From: Acestrorhynchus altus | Taxonomy: Eukaryota; Chordata; Actinopteri; Characiformes; Acestrorhynchidae | Length of the DNA: 64,000 nucleotides | Direction of reading: 5' to 3' | Assembly: GCA_034509495.1 (NCBI GenBank) | Contig: CM067503.1 | Coordinates: forward strand, 23,666,171 to 23,730,170 | In this document: piece after piece, positions 20,186-32,100 of the stretch | Layout: every line of letters begins with the position of its first letter | Position numbering within the stretch: the first letter of the stretch is position 1 | The notes under the pieces: model-generated | Told to the model about the DNA's origin: nothing | Seen by the model: only the letters and a program-made list of their open reading frames with translations | Database searches by the model: none | Made by a program: the position numbers and the translations under genes

Positions 20186-22760
20186 TGCAATACTTCCCTT
20201 AATATATTGGCATTAATTCTCTACTGATATTAGACTGTGTGTGCATTACATCAGTTTCAGCAATGAAAGCAACTTAAGCAATTTAAAGTAGCTGAATTGA
20301 TTAAATAGAAGGGATGTCCACACGCATTTGGATGTGCAATGTAGTGCAGTATAGAATAAACAGTTTTTGTGACATAACAAAAAACAGGACCTTTATGCCT
20401 TATGGCCTACAGCAATTTAGCCCTACCTGTTCATATTGACATTATAAGAAGTGCTTAAATACATTGCATTAAAAGGATTCAAAACAAAACTAATTTACAT
20501 ATATCAGTCAAAAAGACACAGTAGCAAAATATTATTATATAAAGTATCAAAACAGGTTAGAAAATATGTCAGGTAAAAATGATGTATGCTTGTTTTGGTA
20601 GGTAAAACTCATGCACATGTTTATGTACCAAATTCTTTCCTTAGACTGATAAAAAATCCAGGATCCTTCCCCAACATTCTCAGCAGCAGCAAAGCTTCAG
20701 CACAGCCTTTTCTGGTGAAACTAGTAATGAAAGATGTCATAGAATGCTCTGCAGACAGCTATAAAATAAAATATTATAATTGGTGAAAATTGTATTTTAA
20801 TTAAATTCACTCCTGTGGCTCTGCAAAATTAATTTCTCTGTGCTCCTTGCTGACTGCATGAGCAATTTAAAAAATAAAATAAAAAAGCTGCTGACCTTCA
20901 GATGTCAGCTTCACATTTTCAAGGCCCAAACTAGTAGACTTTGTCCAACCTTCTAATGCAACATTTATAAATATGTGATAGCTATAGATAAAGTGAGAGT
21001 TAAGGGAAAAATACTGTACACCGTTTCTGTTCTTTAAAGATCAGCCTAGACATTTTTGTTGTCAAAAATTTGCTTCTTTAGTTTTACACAAGAATAACAG
21101 CTAGTTAGTCACACACTTGCCTCAAACTGTATGGAGTTGTTTATTAATCTCCACTAAACATACTAATAAGATGATCCTTTTATTTGGTATTGAAATTTAA
21201 GATCATTGCTAACACTTGATAAATGTTAAGTGTTGAATTATAATTATAATACCAATACTTAAATAATGACAGTCAGTAGCAATATCAGTGTTGGAGATTT
21301 GGAGATTTAAAGACCACTAAAACTACTAAAAGTTACAACGACTGTTGTCACTCTTGTCAGCATAATAACCTTTTAGTTGAGGGTAAAACATGAAGGTACA
21401 TGTCAATAAATTGCCATGTAAAACTGTAGTCTGTTTTTGAGCATATTAAATGCTCTGGGGTGCAGCAATATGAAAATAAACAGTTGTTTGATTAGTAACA
21501 AACAAAAAAAAAGTTTATATAAAGCATTAATCTATTTAAGTGGTCATATTGGTTATTATTACTCAACAAAAACTTCACTTTTAATTATTTCAGGTCAAAA
21601 AGGTCTCACCACTTTCAGAAGCCAAGCCAGTGTTTATCCTGTTTTTAGGAGTGTTAACAGTGTTTAAAAAGTAGTAGTATTTTTAAATGGATTACGTTGA
21701 CATTGTTTACAGCACTTCACTGCTTATGTGTACAATTTATATCTTAGGGCATTAATTCAGTAATATCACATTAACTTTTTCCACAATATTTTCAATTGCT
21801 CTGAAATACAAATGTTGTACATATGTACTGTATATATGAACGTCACAAAACTGTAAACACTGTTAGTTTTCTAAATGTAAATAAATCTCATAATTTACAG
21901 AGAACACACTACTACACAGTTACTGTTTATTGAGTATACATATCTATATATACATATCTATATATACATACTTGTGGGAAAAAGAAGAAAAAAAATCTAT
22001 AAAAATCTTAAACCATCATTACGTATTAAAGAACAGAAGTAATTTCGATTGTTGCATAAAATGAGAATTTACTAAAATCACAGTAGCACTTAGCTACTGC
22101 TAGCAGAATATTGCATTAGGAACAAACTGAAGATAATCATTGCTGCTTTTAGAAGCTGGCAATAAGCAGACTTGTGGAACATGACAATATAAGTTAAAAA
22201 AAAAACAACAGCAGACACTTAAGGAATAAATAAATAATCACTGATCATCAGTCTCAACAGTACAGCTCATTGTGAGATATAAGCAAATGTCTTTATACTG
22301 TCATAAATTGCATAGCCACACTTCAAATTAATTTCACAAAACATTCAATAATTTCTTAATTTCTAAAATATTCTTAAACATACCTACTAAAATAAACATT
22401 TATACATTAAGCTTCCTATGCTTTCCATTATGATTTTCCTTCCAAAGATAACATATAGATCTTGAAATGGATGCCAGTCATTCCAGTTTTCAGTATGTGA
22501 CTGACTACAAAGAAAAAGGGGTTCTTTGAATGATTCCCTAAAAGAACCACATAAAAATAGGATTAGTGAGAGCTAATAAACTAGATTACAGTTTTCTGTT
22601 CTGCTACTGTGTGGTTTTAAATTTGTCATTCATTCTGAATTGCTTAATATGAAACAACATTGCTTACATTAAGAAAAAAATCTAGATAAGACAAATAAAA
22701 TGTAGCCTTATTGTTCATTTATTTGCCATCTTTTACCACATCCCTTACCAGTAAACTAGT
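20186..22760. other. Long AT-rich unique stretch, no gene seen
   Basis: No convincing frame, element end or RNA gene. A short ATATACATATCTAT tandem lies at 21935-21970. Confidence 0.5.
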
Positions 22761-22902
22761 GTAATGGATTTTTACCTGGATTCTGTAAAGCTTGTCCAAT
22801 CAAGCATTACTGGATACAGAACAACATATCTGGGGGCGGGGCCTGGAGGGGGTAATTACATCTGGCCACCAACAGAGAACCACATTTTGTTCTATGAATA
22901 GC

Positions 22903-22915
22903 AGTGAGAGAGAGA

Positions 22916-22960
<45 letters not shown>
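22903..22960. repeat. (GA)n microsatellite
   Basis: GA repeat with one GGT interruption at 22917. Confidence 0.95.
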
Positions 22961-22962
<2 letters not shown>

Positions 22963-23734
22963 GACATTACAAAATGAAGTTGTTCTTTTTAAAGCAGTAA
23001 TTTCCTCAGCAGTGTCCGGCTGTGCACAGCATGCTGGCCGAGGTGTATGTTCACTCTGTTTGATGTGTGTGAAGTGTTCAGACAGTGGAAGCACCTATTC
23101 TGCCTGACTGGTGTGTGAGCACAGTTGCAGCTCTTTGAAGTCTGTTTACCGCACAGGAAACACACTGTGCCCACCAGAATGCCAATCTGTGACACCACTG
23201 ACACCTGGCATGTAAACATCTATAATAATTCTGTCTTCAAATATCATGTAGATTTGCCCTTTCATACCATTGCATACTGACAGTGCTTTCTTTTTTTTAT
23301 TAAAATCCAGTTGAGGTGACACTCATTTGCACTTTAAGATACTTGTTGAGCCTTTTTTGGGGCAGATTATAGATTTTAAAACACTGAGTGCCACTAAAAC
23401 ACTTGTGAACACTTGTCTCAACTGTCCTTCTATAAAATTGTTGCTGTTGCAGTGTAATAATGAAAGTATTGGAGTGAAAGTAAAAGTAAGCCAGAGCAGG
23501 TAAATTGTTGCATGGACATTTTATTTAGTTAAACAGCTTCCACTAGTCTGTGCTTTTGCCCATCTTTTAGCATTTCCATAGCAACATAACCTGCCAAATT
23601 CCACAGCAGAAGTTTCTCTATATCCCCCATAAAAACAAAAAGTAGCTTCTTCTTGGTAAGTGGTTACTGAGTTCTGTGTAGAAATTAGACTCCTGTATTA
23701 TCTGAATTGAACAACAACAATAATAATAATAATA
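22961..23734. other. Unique DNA, nothing recognised
   Basis: Moderate GC at 22980-23220 with no supported frame; AT-rich afterwards. Confidence 0.4.
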
Positions 23735-24062
23735 AAGTGTCCTGTGGTCTGACAAGTCCACATTTCAAAGTGTTTTTGGAAATCATAGATGTTTTGTCCT
23801 CAAGGGCACAGAGGAAAAGGACTGTCCAGATTGTTATCAGTGCAAACTTCATAACCCAGCATCTCTGACGGTATGGAGGTTTGTTAGTGCCCATGGCATG
23901 AGTAACTTGCACATCTGTGAAGGCACCATTAATTCTAAAAGGTACATACAGATTTTGGAGCAACATACGCTGCCATCCAAGCCACATGTTTTTCTGTGAC
24001 GTGCCAAAAAGCTCAATTTTTTTCTCATCAGACCAAATAACCATCTTTCAGTCGATCTTTCA
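23735..24062. pseudogene. Two Tc1 fragments joined head to head
   Basis: 23735-23990 (plus strand text) is homologous to 9946-10137 of family C: GGTACATACAGATTTTGGAGCAACATA... matches the GTACATACAGGG...GGAGCAACATATG region, there in reverse. 23990-24045 on the minus strand reads MVIWSDEKKIELFGTSQK, the first-catalytic-D block of a different Tc1 family. The junction is near 23990. No complete enzyme remains. Confidence 0.55.
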
Positions 24063-24859
24063 GTATATTTACAACAAACACTTCTACATATAGACACTGA
24101 TGTAGGACAGATTGATAGTTTATAATCTGCACACAGATTCACCATTTCTGTGAAACAAATATGATTATTAATATAACATTTCAAAATTCAAAGCATAAAA
24201 CAAGAACAATCAAAGAATTTTGTTTACCAGGTGCAAATTGATAGCTAAATAGTTTCAGAATAAGCAAGTTACAAGCACTGAGGCTTCCCAGTGCTTAAAC
24301 ATTGTTTGCACTGTAAATTTACACACAGAAACACTTTATGCACTGACTACATATCCGGCATTGTAATATTGTGCTCATAACTTCAAATGTTTTCTCATAT
24401 ATGGCATAAATAACCTTCTTTAGAAGTCAACAGTAAAGCTGCAGGTGTTTTTCCACTACACGTCTTCTGCAAAAATGATGATCTAGCAAAGCTAACACAG
24501 CTAGCACATAATTACTGCTGCTTCCATATGCAGCTCGGATTCAGCTGGTGTTTTTTTTTGTTTTGTTTTTTTTTTTTTTTTTTTTTTATCCTTCATTCAA
24601 ACAAGCAAGTCCCTGAAACAACTGACAATTTAACCGTGATTTGTAGTCTGACAGCTACGGCTCATTAGCATATTATTTAACTAACATTGCGCTTGTTTTG
24701 ACAGATCGCTTTCATAAGTCACCAATAAAAAAGCTTCCGTGGACATTTTGGGGTTTACAGTCACCAAGCCTCCATCTGTTCCATTTGGACTCAGTTTTAT
24801 GTTACACCATCACTCACCTCCTTGGGGTAATAAAGGCTTTCTTCATCTGGCAAATGCAA
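24063..24859. other. Unique DNA with poly-T tract
   Basis: T-runs at 24550-24588. No supported gene. Confidence 0.4.
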
Positions 24860-24874
24860 CCCCCCCCCTCCCCC
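24860..24874 (-). other. C9-T-C5 tract (potential G-quadruplex on minus strand)
   Basis: Nine Cs, one T and five Cs in a row. The complementary strand could form a G-quadruplex. A near-twin lies at 29649-29664. Confidence 0.5.
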
Positions 24875-26171
24875 ATTTTTCCTCTACATGATTCTAAAAT
24901 AATGCAATTGCTGCTTTATTTACCCTCTTCACAACCAATGCCCAAATTCGTTTACAACAAATTTTATCTTCTTCAATAAGCATTCACAGTTTTGATTTAA
25001 CACTGGGAAGGCTGTTCAATATGGAAACTATGCTGAAGAAACATACCATCATCCCTGTTTCATTGGACAAAACCATAGCTTTGTACCCATTTAGTTTTAA
25101 TAGCACCCATTTAATTATCTAGAGATGCTGAAACTTATCATAAGTTTATTCAAAAAGTATTAAAAAAACAACCCTAAGTGATTTTCAGTAGCAATGAGGT
25201 TTAGGGAAGTTTAATCTGAATTTAGTTATTAGGTTAAATGTATGTAATTAAGTTTAGGTTTTGAAATCAGATTGACTGAATAAAAATACTTCATATATTC
25301 ACAACCGTGACTGCCCCCTAACAATTCTGCATTAAGGAGGCAAGTCAATAAAATAGTCTGATTAGTAATTTACTTGGAATTAAATATTGCAATAATGTGA
25401 GAAATTATATTTTCATATAATTTTTATGAACTATAAACCATACTGATCATACTGAATATGAATCATGTTAATGAAATAAGTTTACCTTTTTAAATGGAAT
25501 TATAAATAGACAACAACTCCACTTGTCAGTCGGTCACAACTAAGGACGAACACTCTCAATGTGATCGTATTATTATCAAAAGTGATCAGATATGGTTCTT
25601 AAAGCTTCATAAGCTGTCTTCTGCTGATACAGATCATTTTCAAACCTTTCTTTTTTCTTCTAATTTTTATGGATCTTAAAGAACCTTAGGCTACTTTTGA
25701 GGGATGTTTTGTAGTTTGACATACTTTTATTTGCAAAAACCATAATAACAAAAATAATGATTTATAGGAGACAGTCACACATGCCAAATATTATTATTTC
25801 CTGGAGATCCTAGGGTACTCAAAGCTCTGTTCATTTGAGATATAAATATTAACATAATTTAGATATTTGTATGAATTTGGCAAAGTTTTTTGTTAAAAAA
25901 AGGAAAACAAAAATTTACACCTACATTTTGTATTTGTTTGCTTATAAGGACTACACTGTATATCTCAGAAATCATGTTGGAAACTGATCATCCAGTGTTT
26001 TTATCTGAAAATTCAATAATTTTGTTGGATTATTTGTAACAATCATATTGACAAGGATATCTACAATAATTTCTTCAAAATACTTGACAGTAGTGCAAAC
26101 AAAATTAAAAAACAACCTAAATGTTCTTTATTACTAGCTATTTATGTATGTATAAGTATTATCCTGTCTCA
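24875..26171. other. AT-rich unique DNA, no gene seen
   Basis: No repeat or coding signal that I can support. Confidence 0.5.
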
Positions 26172-26230
26172 GGCCTTTTATTCTGAAATTTGAACAGTGT
26201 GTGTGCAAAGCAAGAGAGAAAGCAAGTGGT
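26172..26230 (-). repeat. R1 repeat end fragment
   Basis: TTTTATTCTGAAATTTGAAC and the next GTGTGTGTGCAAAGCAAGAG are the inverse of the right end of the 1339-1895 copy. Confidence 0.5.
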
Positions 26231-26901
26231 TAGTTTGATATATAATATTGCTTTACTCAGAAACTCACAGTGAATATTATGTTTCTGAAGAGGAATGAGC
26301 TAACATTTTGTGTGATTAGTCTCTGCATTAAAACAAAGTGTAAAATACAGTGCAAGATATGAAGGTGTTCTTTGATGTACCTCTACACTTTTATCCCTTC
26401 TCATAACAACTGTAAGATCATTGCAACCCAGATGTGTCTTGCACAGTGGAGAGAGTTTTATAAATTAAATATTTGTGTTTTTTTAAGTAAAATGAATAAA
26501 GCTCAGAACTGTAATATCTAGAATGTGATTTAATATAAAAAAGCAGCTGAGCAATGCGTACTGTACAGCACAGCATAACATTAATCCTATCATTGAGAAA
26601 GCAATTCAGTTAATTCATGCACACACACACACAAACTGGTCTCAGTTTTTTATTCCGGCATTGATTCTCTGTCCTACAGCAGTGTCTCAGCTGCAGTGTT
26701 GAAGAACCCACTCTGTGGTGTAAGTGAACACATTGACAATTTTTACTCTGTATATTAGAAAGCAGCACCTCATTGATTTGTTCTTTTCCTTGTAAGTATA
26801 TTTTGTTGTCACTTATTCAACAGGGATTAAATGAGTATTGTATATTTTGATGCTCGAACCAGTTCTTCTGGGGTTTTGGGTCAATGATATCAATGATGCG
26901 T

Positions 26902-26974
<73 letters not shown>
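26902..26974. repeat. (CA)n microsatellite
   Basis: About 36 uninterrupted CA units. The preceding stretch 26231-26901 is unique AT-rich DNA with nothing recognised. Confidence 0.95.
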
Positions 26975-26975
<1 letters not shown>

Positions 26976-27070
26976 TACTACACATTAGTTGCTAAAGTTG
27001 TTTATTTTTAGTGCACAATTTCAACTGCAGCCATTTTTGTCTTATAATGTCAGTTGGTGACAACCAACAA

Positions 27071-27073
<3 letters not shown>

Positions 27074-27125
<52 letters not shown>
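27074..27125. repeat. (GA)n microsatellite
   Basis: About 26 uninterrupted GA units. The frames through it are low-complexity. Confidence 0.95.
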
Positions 27126-27126
<1 letters not shown>

Positions 27127-27734
27127 CAGAGCAGGCAGGGTATTGCATCATATACGGAACCCAAGACCTTCACAGTGCAATGCCAAGGCCAGCAGTAGAT
27201 TCACAACTGTTGAAAAAAATCCCATGCTTAGGTTGGTTCAGTTGGTCATTTGGTATGACCCCAGAAATGAAATATAAAAATGTGGTATTATTGTAAAAAT
27301 GTTTGTGTTAGTTAATTTTACATATTATAGTTAATATAACTATAATATACTGTTGTTCATCTCTTTGCAATTGTAACTAGATGGCTGTGAGATCACAAAT
27401 CACTTTTTAATCTATAAAATCACTTTTACAGTTTAGAATTATAGAAAAATGTACAAATCTCTTTACAGTGGTGGAGATAGGAACCCAGGGTCACCATGAC
27501 TGACAAATACAGTGTACCAGTACTAGTAATATGTACTATTCAAAAGTGCCTCTGAGTTTTCTTTGTAATGCTGGTTATGGTACATGTATGGCAGATGTTA
27601 AAAAAATCTTTTTGCTGTACAGAACCCTGCATGTAGCCCTCCACCATGAATTAATAACAAAATCTATATTTTATCAAAACCTTGCCTTGACCTCCTTGTA
27701 AAACAGTGTCTCAGGCATCAGGCTCTTAGAGGCA
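27126..27734. other. Unique DNA, nothing recognised
   Basis: No supported gene or repeat. Confidence 0.4.
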
Positions 27735-27772
27735 TTAACTCTTAGAACATGAGATCCACACTTTGTGGGCAG
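27735..27772 (+). repeat. Short dispersed repeat R2 (copy 1)
   Basis: TAACTCTTAGAACATGAGATCC followed by ACACTTTGTGGGCAG recurs with few changes at 52398-52436. Confidence 0.4.
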
Positions 27773-27926
27773 TCCAATGCTATTTTCTAATCTTCATAAC
27801 TCATGATCAGAGAAACCTACAGACACAATACACATAACAAACTACAAACGTTTACCCAATCTAACCATTTATTATAATAATTATCTGCAAGTAATCTAGC
27901 TCAGAAAACAGCAAAACATCTTTGTT

Positions 27927-28110
27927 TCCAAATGAATTAAATCCCAGTTTAAATTTCAAAGGAGACTTCCAGTGCATGTTTACAGTTACTTCCACATGTG
28001 CATGCTCCAACTGCATACAGACTGATGAGCAGGGTGCTAATGACATCACTTTATAACATGATTGCAATGGAAAGTGAGAAGGGAGGAGCAGGTTGCTCTC
28101 TTGATATTTA
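27927..28110 (+). repeat. R1 repeat, internally deleted direct copy
   Basis: CCAAATGAATTAAATCCCAG, then CAGTGCATGTTTACAG and CATGCTCCAACTGCATACAG match the left part of 1339-1895. AGTGAGAAGGGAGG and GTTGCTCTCTT match its right part. Confidence 0.55.
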
Positions 28111-28439
28111 TAGTCCTGAGGGATAATTCTCACTCATACATAAATGTAAAAAGTCATAAAGGATATTTGTTTTTGTTTTTATTAAATTTTAAACAATTTA
28201 TTATTTTAAATGTCCTTGTCAATCTATAAATTCTTGCAAAAACACTAAAAAAATCAATTTTCAACAGGATTTCTGAGAAGTAAATTGTTTCATAAGAAAA
28301 ATAAATAAATGTAGAGGTAAAAATAAGTATTTGATGCATTGCCATTTTGAAAGTCTCACCTTCAATGAATGGAGAGTTCTGTAAATTTTCATCATAGATA
28401 CACTTCAACTATGAGATACAGAATCTAAACATAAATCCA

Positions 28440-29310
28440 GAAAAAAGTATTAGATCACCTACCAACCAGCAAGGACTCTGGCTCATACAGACCTGTTAGG
28501 CCTGTCACAGAAGGCCTCCTACTCTGCACTGATCTGTATTAATTGCACCTGTTTGAACTTGTTAGCTGTATAAAAGACACCTGTCCATACACTGAATCAA
28601 TCATACTCCAACCTCTCTCCCATTGCCAAGACCAATGGGGCCAAAGAGTTGTCTAAGGACACCAGGGGAAAAAATGTAGACCTGCACAAGGCTCGGGTGG
28701 GCTACATGAAAATAGGCAAGCAGGTTGGTGAGTAAGCAACAGAACAAATATTAGAAAATAGAAGAAACACAAGATGATCTTCCTCAGTCTGGGGCTCCAT
28801 GCAAGATCTCACCTCATGGGGCAAGGATGATTCTGAAAAGATCAGGAATCAGCCCAGAACTACACAAGATAACCTTGTCAATGACCTGAAGAGAGCTGGG
28901 ACCACATTCTAAAAGATTAGCATTAGAAAAACACTACACTGTCAAGGATTAAAATCCTGCAGGGCATGCAAGGTCCCCCTGCTCATGCCAGCACATGTCC
29001 AGGTGCATTAGAAGTTCACTAGTGAGCATATGGATGATCCAGAGTAGGTATGGGAGAAGGTGCCATACTGTGGCCAGATGAGTCTTAAATAGAACGTATT
29101 GGTATAAACTCAACTCCACTATCAACTATGTTAGGTGGAAGAAGAATGGTACAATTATGACTAAAAGGATGAGTACAAGAACTCCTTCCCAACCATGAAG
29201 CATAGGGGTGGAAGCATCATACTTTGGGGGTGCTTTTTTCGCAAAGGGGACAAGATAACTAAAGAGAGGATGCATGGGGCCATGTATCATGAGATTTTGA
29301 AATTGAAATT
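28440..29310 (+). pseudogene. Tc1-like element, 5' half (family D)
   Basis: After a leader (ATACAGACCTGTTAGGCC...CTGAATCAATCA), the decayed transposase N-terminus can be followed through frame shifts: AKTNGAKELSKDTRG, KVDLHKARVGYMKIGKQVG, MIFLSLGLHARSHL and RKNGTIMTKRMSTRTPSQP. It ends in a WGCFFRKGDKIT block and MHGAMYHEI, which is the mid-core. The last two catalytic blocks, which survive in the copy at 4174-4820, are missing here. Many stops. It belonged to a cut-and-paste transposon. Confidence 0.75.
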
Positions 29311-30980
29311 TGAGTAGCCTAGAATCTTCTGAAATGTCTGAAATATATCACTGTCTCCTAAATATATGACTGAAATATATGACTGAAATATATGACTGTC
29401 TCCTGAATAAAAGTAAATCAACCTACAAAAACATAGCACATGTCAGGACTGGACATATGCGAGGCATGCGCAGGGTGAAATACCCAGTGTATTTAATGAA
29501 GAAACTGAGAAGTGTATAAATAAAAATCCAAGGATAATCCAAAACATGTTGCCATAAAGCAGAACAAGGGTCAAAATACACAAGAACAAGATAATTCAAA
29601 AAATGCTGAGTAAAGCAACAAGGTTTACAAGATAATACTTGGTATAATCCCCCCCCCTCCCCCCATCCCTGTGGGAAACCAGTATATATGTATATATAAC
29701 ACAGGTGTCAGTCCTCAGGTGATTGGGACCTAATCATGTGACCCTCAGAGAAGGGAACCAAGTCACAAATGGCATTCTGAGTAATGAAGTCCTGGTACGT
29801 GACACCACAACATTGGACTAGGGTGGTATATACAACTCTGAAAAACTATGTTTCTCTAGAAGAGAGTTTCAGACCAAACTCACTCTGAATGATTGTTCAC
29901 ATCTTTACAATTTAATTATACAGATCTTTTGAAAATTGGTTGAATTCCTCTTTAAAGTAACAGTATTTTATGTGCGTAGTCTAAATACTAAGCATCTATT
30001 CGTACTGTTGCCACTTGAGCACCATTAGATTAAACACACTCTCATTCAGGTTGTGCCAATACTCATCTCGACTCAATCCACACAAACAGCATTTTCTCCT
30101 CAATTCAATCTCAGCCAGAAGAACATAGAGAGGCACTTTTTTTGTTTTTTGTTTTTTTTCTACGAGTTAGAAACACTTAAGTCATTTCTACCTTGATCAG
30201 TCACCCAACTGTAAGCTGGCTGTCTGTGTTCTCCAGTTTATTTTGATGGCCTGTCATTACTTTCATTTTGAAATGGAGAGGCTTGAGTCTGGCTGCTGAT
30301 CACGCAGCAAGAATGAATCAAACTTACAGGTTGTATTTCCAAGTAATACATCAGTCACACACTATGCGAGGTGCCACTCATGCTAACTCAAAGAGAAAAT
30401 GAACCCTTGTCCTGGCCTGAAAGGGCTTTTCAGTGGAAAATTCTAGATGACTATAGTTTGGTTGAAGATTAAGAGCAACATTAAACTTGATTGTGTCCTT
30501 ACAGAGGAATGCCATTTTGGTTGAGAATTTGAAGGAGAGTTTTTATTTTTGGTCTATTATTGCTGTTGCTCAATATGCTAGCTATTTTGTACAACCAGTA
30601 ATGCCATGTCTAACACTTAGAGCAGAAGTATTCAGCTGAGCTTTGTGCTACTGTCACAAAGGAGCAGATAAATGAATGAGTGGTGACAGCAGTTGCCTTT
30701 TTACGTTACCCTTCATGTTGAGAGAAAAATGTAGTTTAGCAAATAATCCAAGTTTGACTGATCACTGAGCTCAGATGCAGTGATTAAGCTAAGATGTTTG
30801 ATTTCCATTTGTTTCACAATTGGAAATACTAGGCTGATGTTCCTAACAAACACAGGACCTAGACTGTCATAAAGAATAACATCCCATTAAATACACACAC
30901 AATATTGTTCAAAATTATACAGAAACCAGTAACAAAAAAAATTCAATAAAATGGTGTGGATAAACTTAATTTAAACATTT
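29311..30980. other. Unique DNA with short tandem and C-rich tract
   Basis: ATATATGACTGAA is repeated in tandem at 29360-29395. A C8-T-C6 tract is at 29649-29664. No supported gene. Confidence 0.4.
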
Positions 30981-30984
30981 AAGC

Positions 30985-32100
30985 AAAATATTTAAAAGAT
31001 TTGTCAAAATGTCTGCAAGTCATATTGTGTTCTAAATCACATACGTTTTTATGGAGAAATGAAGATTTGGATACATTTTTAAAGATGAGTTGGGAGATAT
31101 TTTTGGTCAGTCTATCTGAGGTTAAAGGTATCACCTGTAACCTGAAAGAGTGGCGCCTCTTCATAGACAGTTCATGCAAGAGCCTCAAAGCCATGCTGTT
31201 TCACAATGGCAACAAGTATTCATCACTTCCTGTAGCTCTCTCGGTGCACCTGAAAGAGGAAGAGGAATACACCAGTGTCAAGATGTTGCTAGGTGCCTTG
31301 AAGTATGAAAAGTACGACTGGGAAGTTATCTGAGATTTCAAAATGGTGTCATTCCTGATGTGCCTCCAAGGTGGTTTTGTAAAGTATCCTTGCTTTATTT
31401 GCCTTTGGGACAGCCGGCATACTGAAGCACACTATCACAGGTGGGACTGGCCTCAACGGACAGAGTTCTCTGTGGGGAAGAACATCGTAAAGTGGGAGCC
31501 ACTGGTGGACCAGGCAAGGTGCTAATGCCACCACTACACATCAAGTTGGGGCTCATAGATAAGGAGTTGAGAGCTTTCATGTACCTCCAAGATCTTTTCC
31601 CTAAGCTGTCTGAAGCAAAGATCAAAGCTGGTGTCTTCGTCTGACCACAAATCATGGAGATCATAGAGTGCAGCGAATTTCCCAAGAAGCTAAATAGGAA
31701 GGAGAGAGAGGCTTGGAACAGTTTCGTCTCAGTGGTTCACAGCTTCCTGGGCAATATTAAAGATGAAAACTATGCACAACTGGTTCAGATAAAGAACTAT
31801 GCTGCAATGGGCTGCAGGATGTCACTCAAAATACATATCCTTGATGCTCATCTTGATAAGTTCAATGAGGACATGGGAGCTTATTCAGAGGAGCAAGGCG
31901 AATGCTTTAACCAGGACGTTATGGACTTTGAACGCTGTTATCAAGGACAATATAATGAGAACATGATGGGCCACTATATTTGGGGACTGATTTGTGAAAC
32001 TGATTTTCAGTATAGTCGCAAATCTCAGAAATACCACACACTTCTGAACGTTTTTTTGGTAATCTGTGTAAATTTGCAATATATATTATGTTCTTAGTCT
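30985..32100 (+). pseudogene. Broken ORF of a multi-copy, probably transposon-encoded protein family (class unknown)
   Basis: Four frame segments (31001-31333, 31343-31525, 31441-31644, 31654-32097) form one protein interrupted by two in-frame TGA stops and a frame change near 31510. Visible blocks are LKEWRLFIDSSCKSLKAMLF, FHNGNKYSSLPVA, YPCFICLWDSRHTEAHYH (C-x2-C plus histidines, metal-binding-like), LMPPLHIKLGLI, LSEAKIKAGVFV, VHSFLGNIKDENYAQLV, MSLKIHILDAHLDKF and EEQGECFNQDVMDFERCYQG. I recognise this order from uncharacterised proteins found in many copies in fish, cnidarian and arthropod genomes, which points to a mobile element. I cannot name the superfamily and see no terminal repeats. 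The stretch after HIKLGLI is some residues shorter than the family as I remember it. Length about 360 residues before decay. Confidence 0.6.

Noticed and set aside
31343..31644. TGA recoding (selenocysteine-like) in the 31-kb frame
   Set aside because: A frame change and missing residues show ordinary decay; no SECIS-like hairpin noticed.
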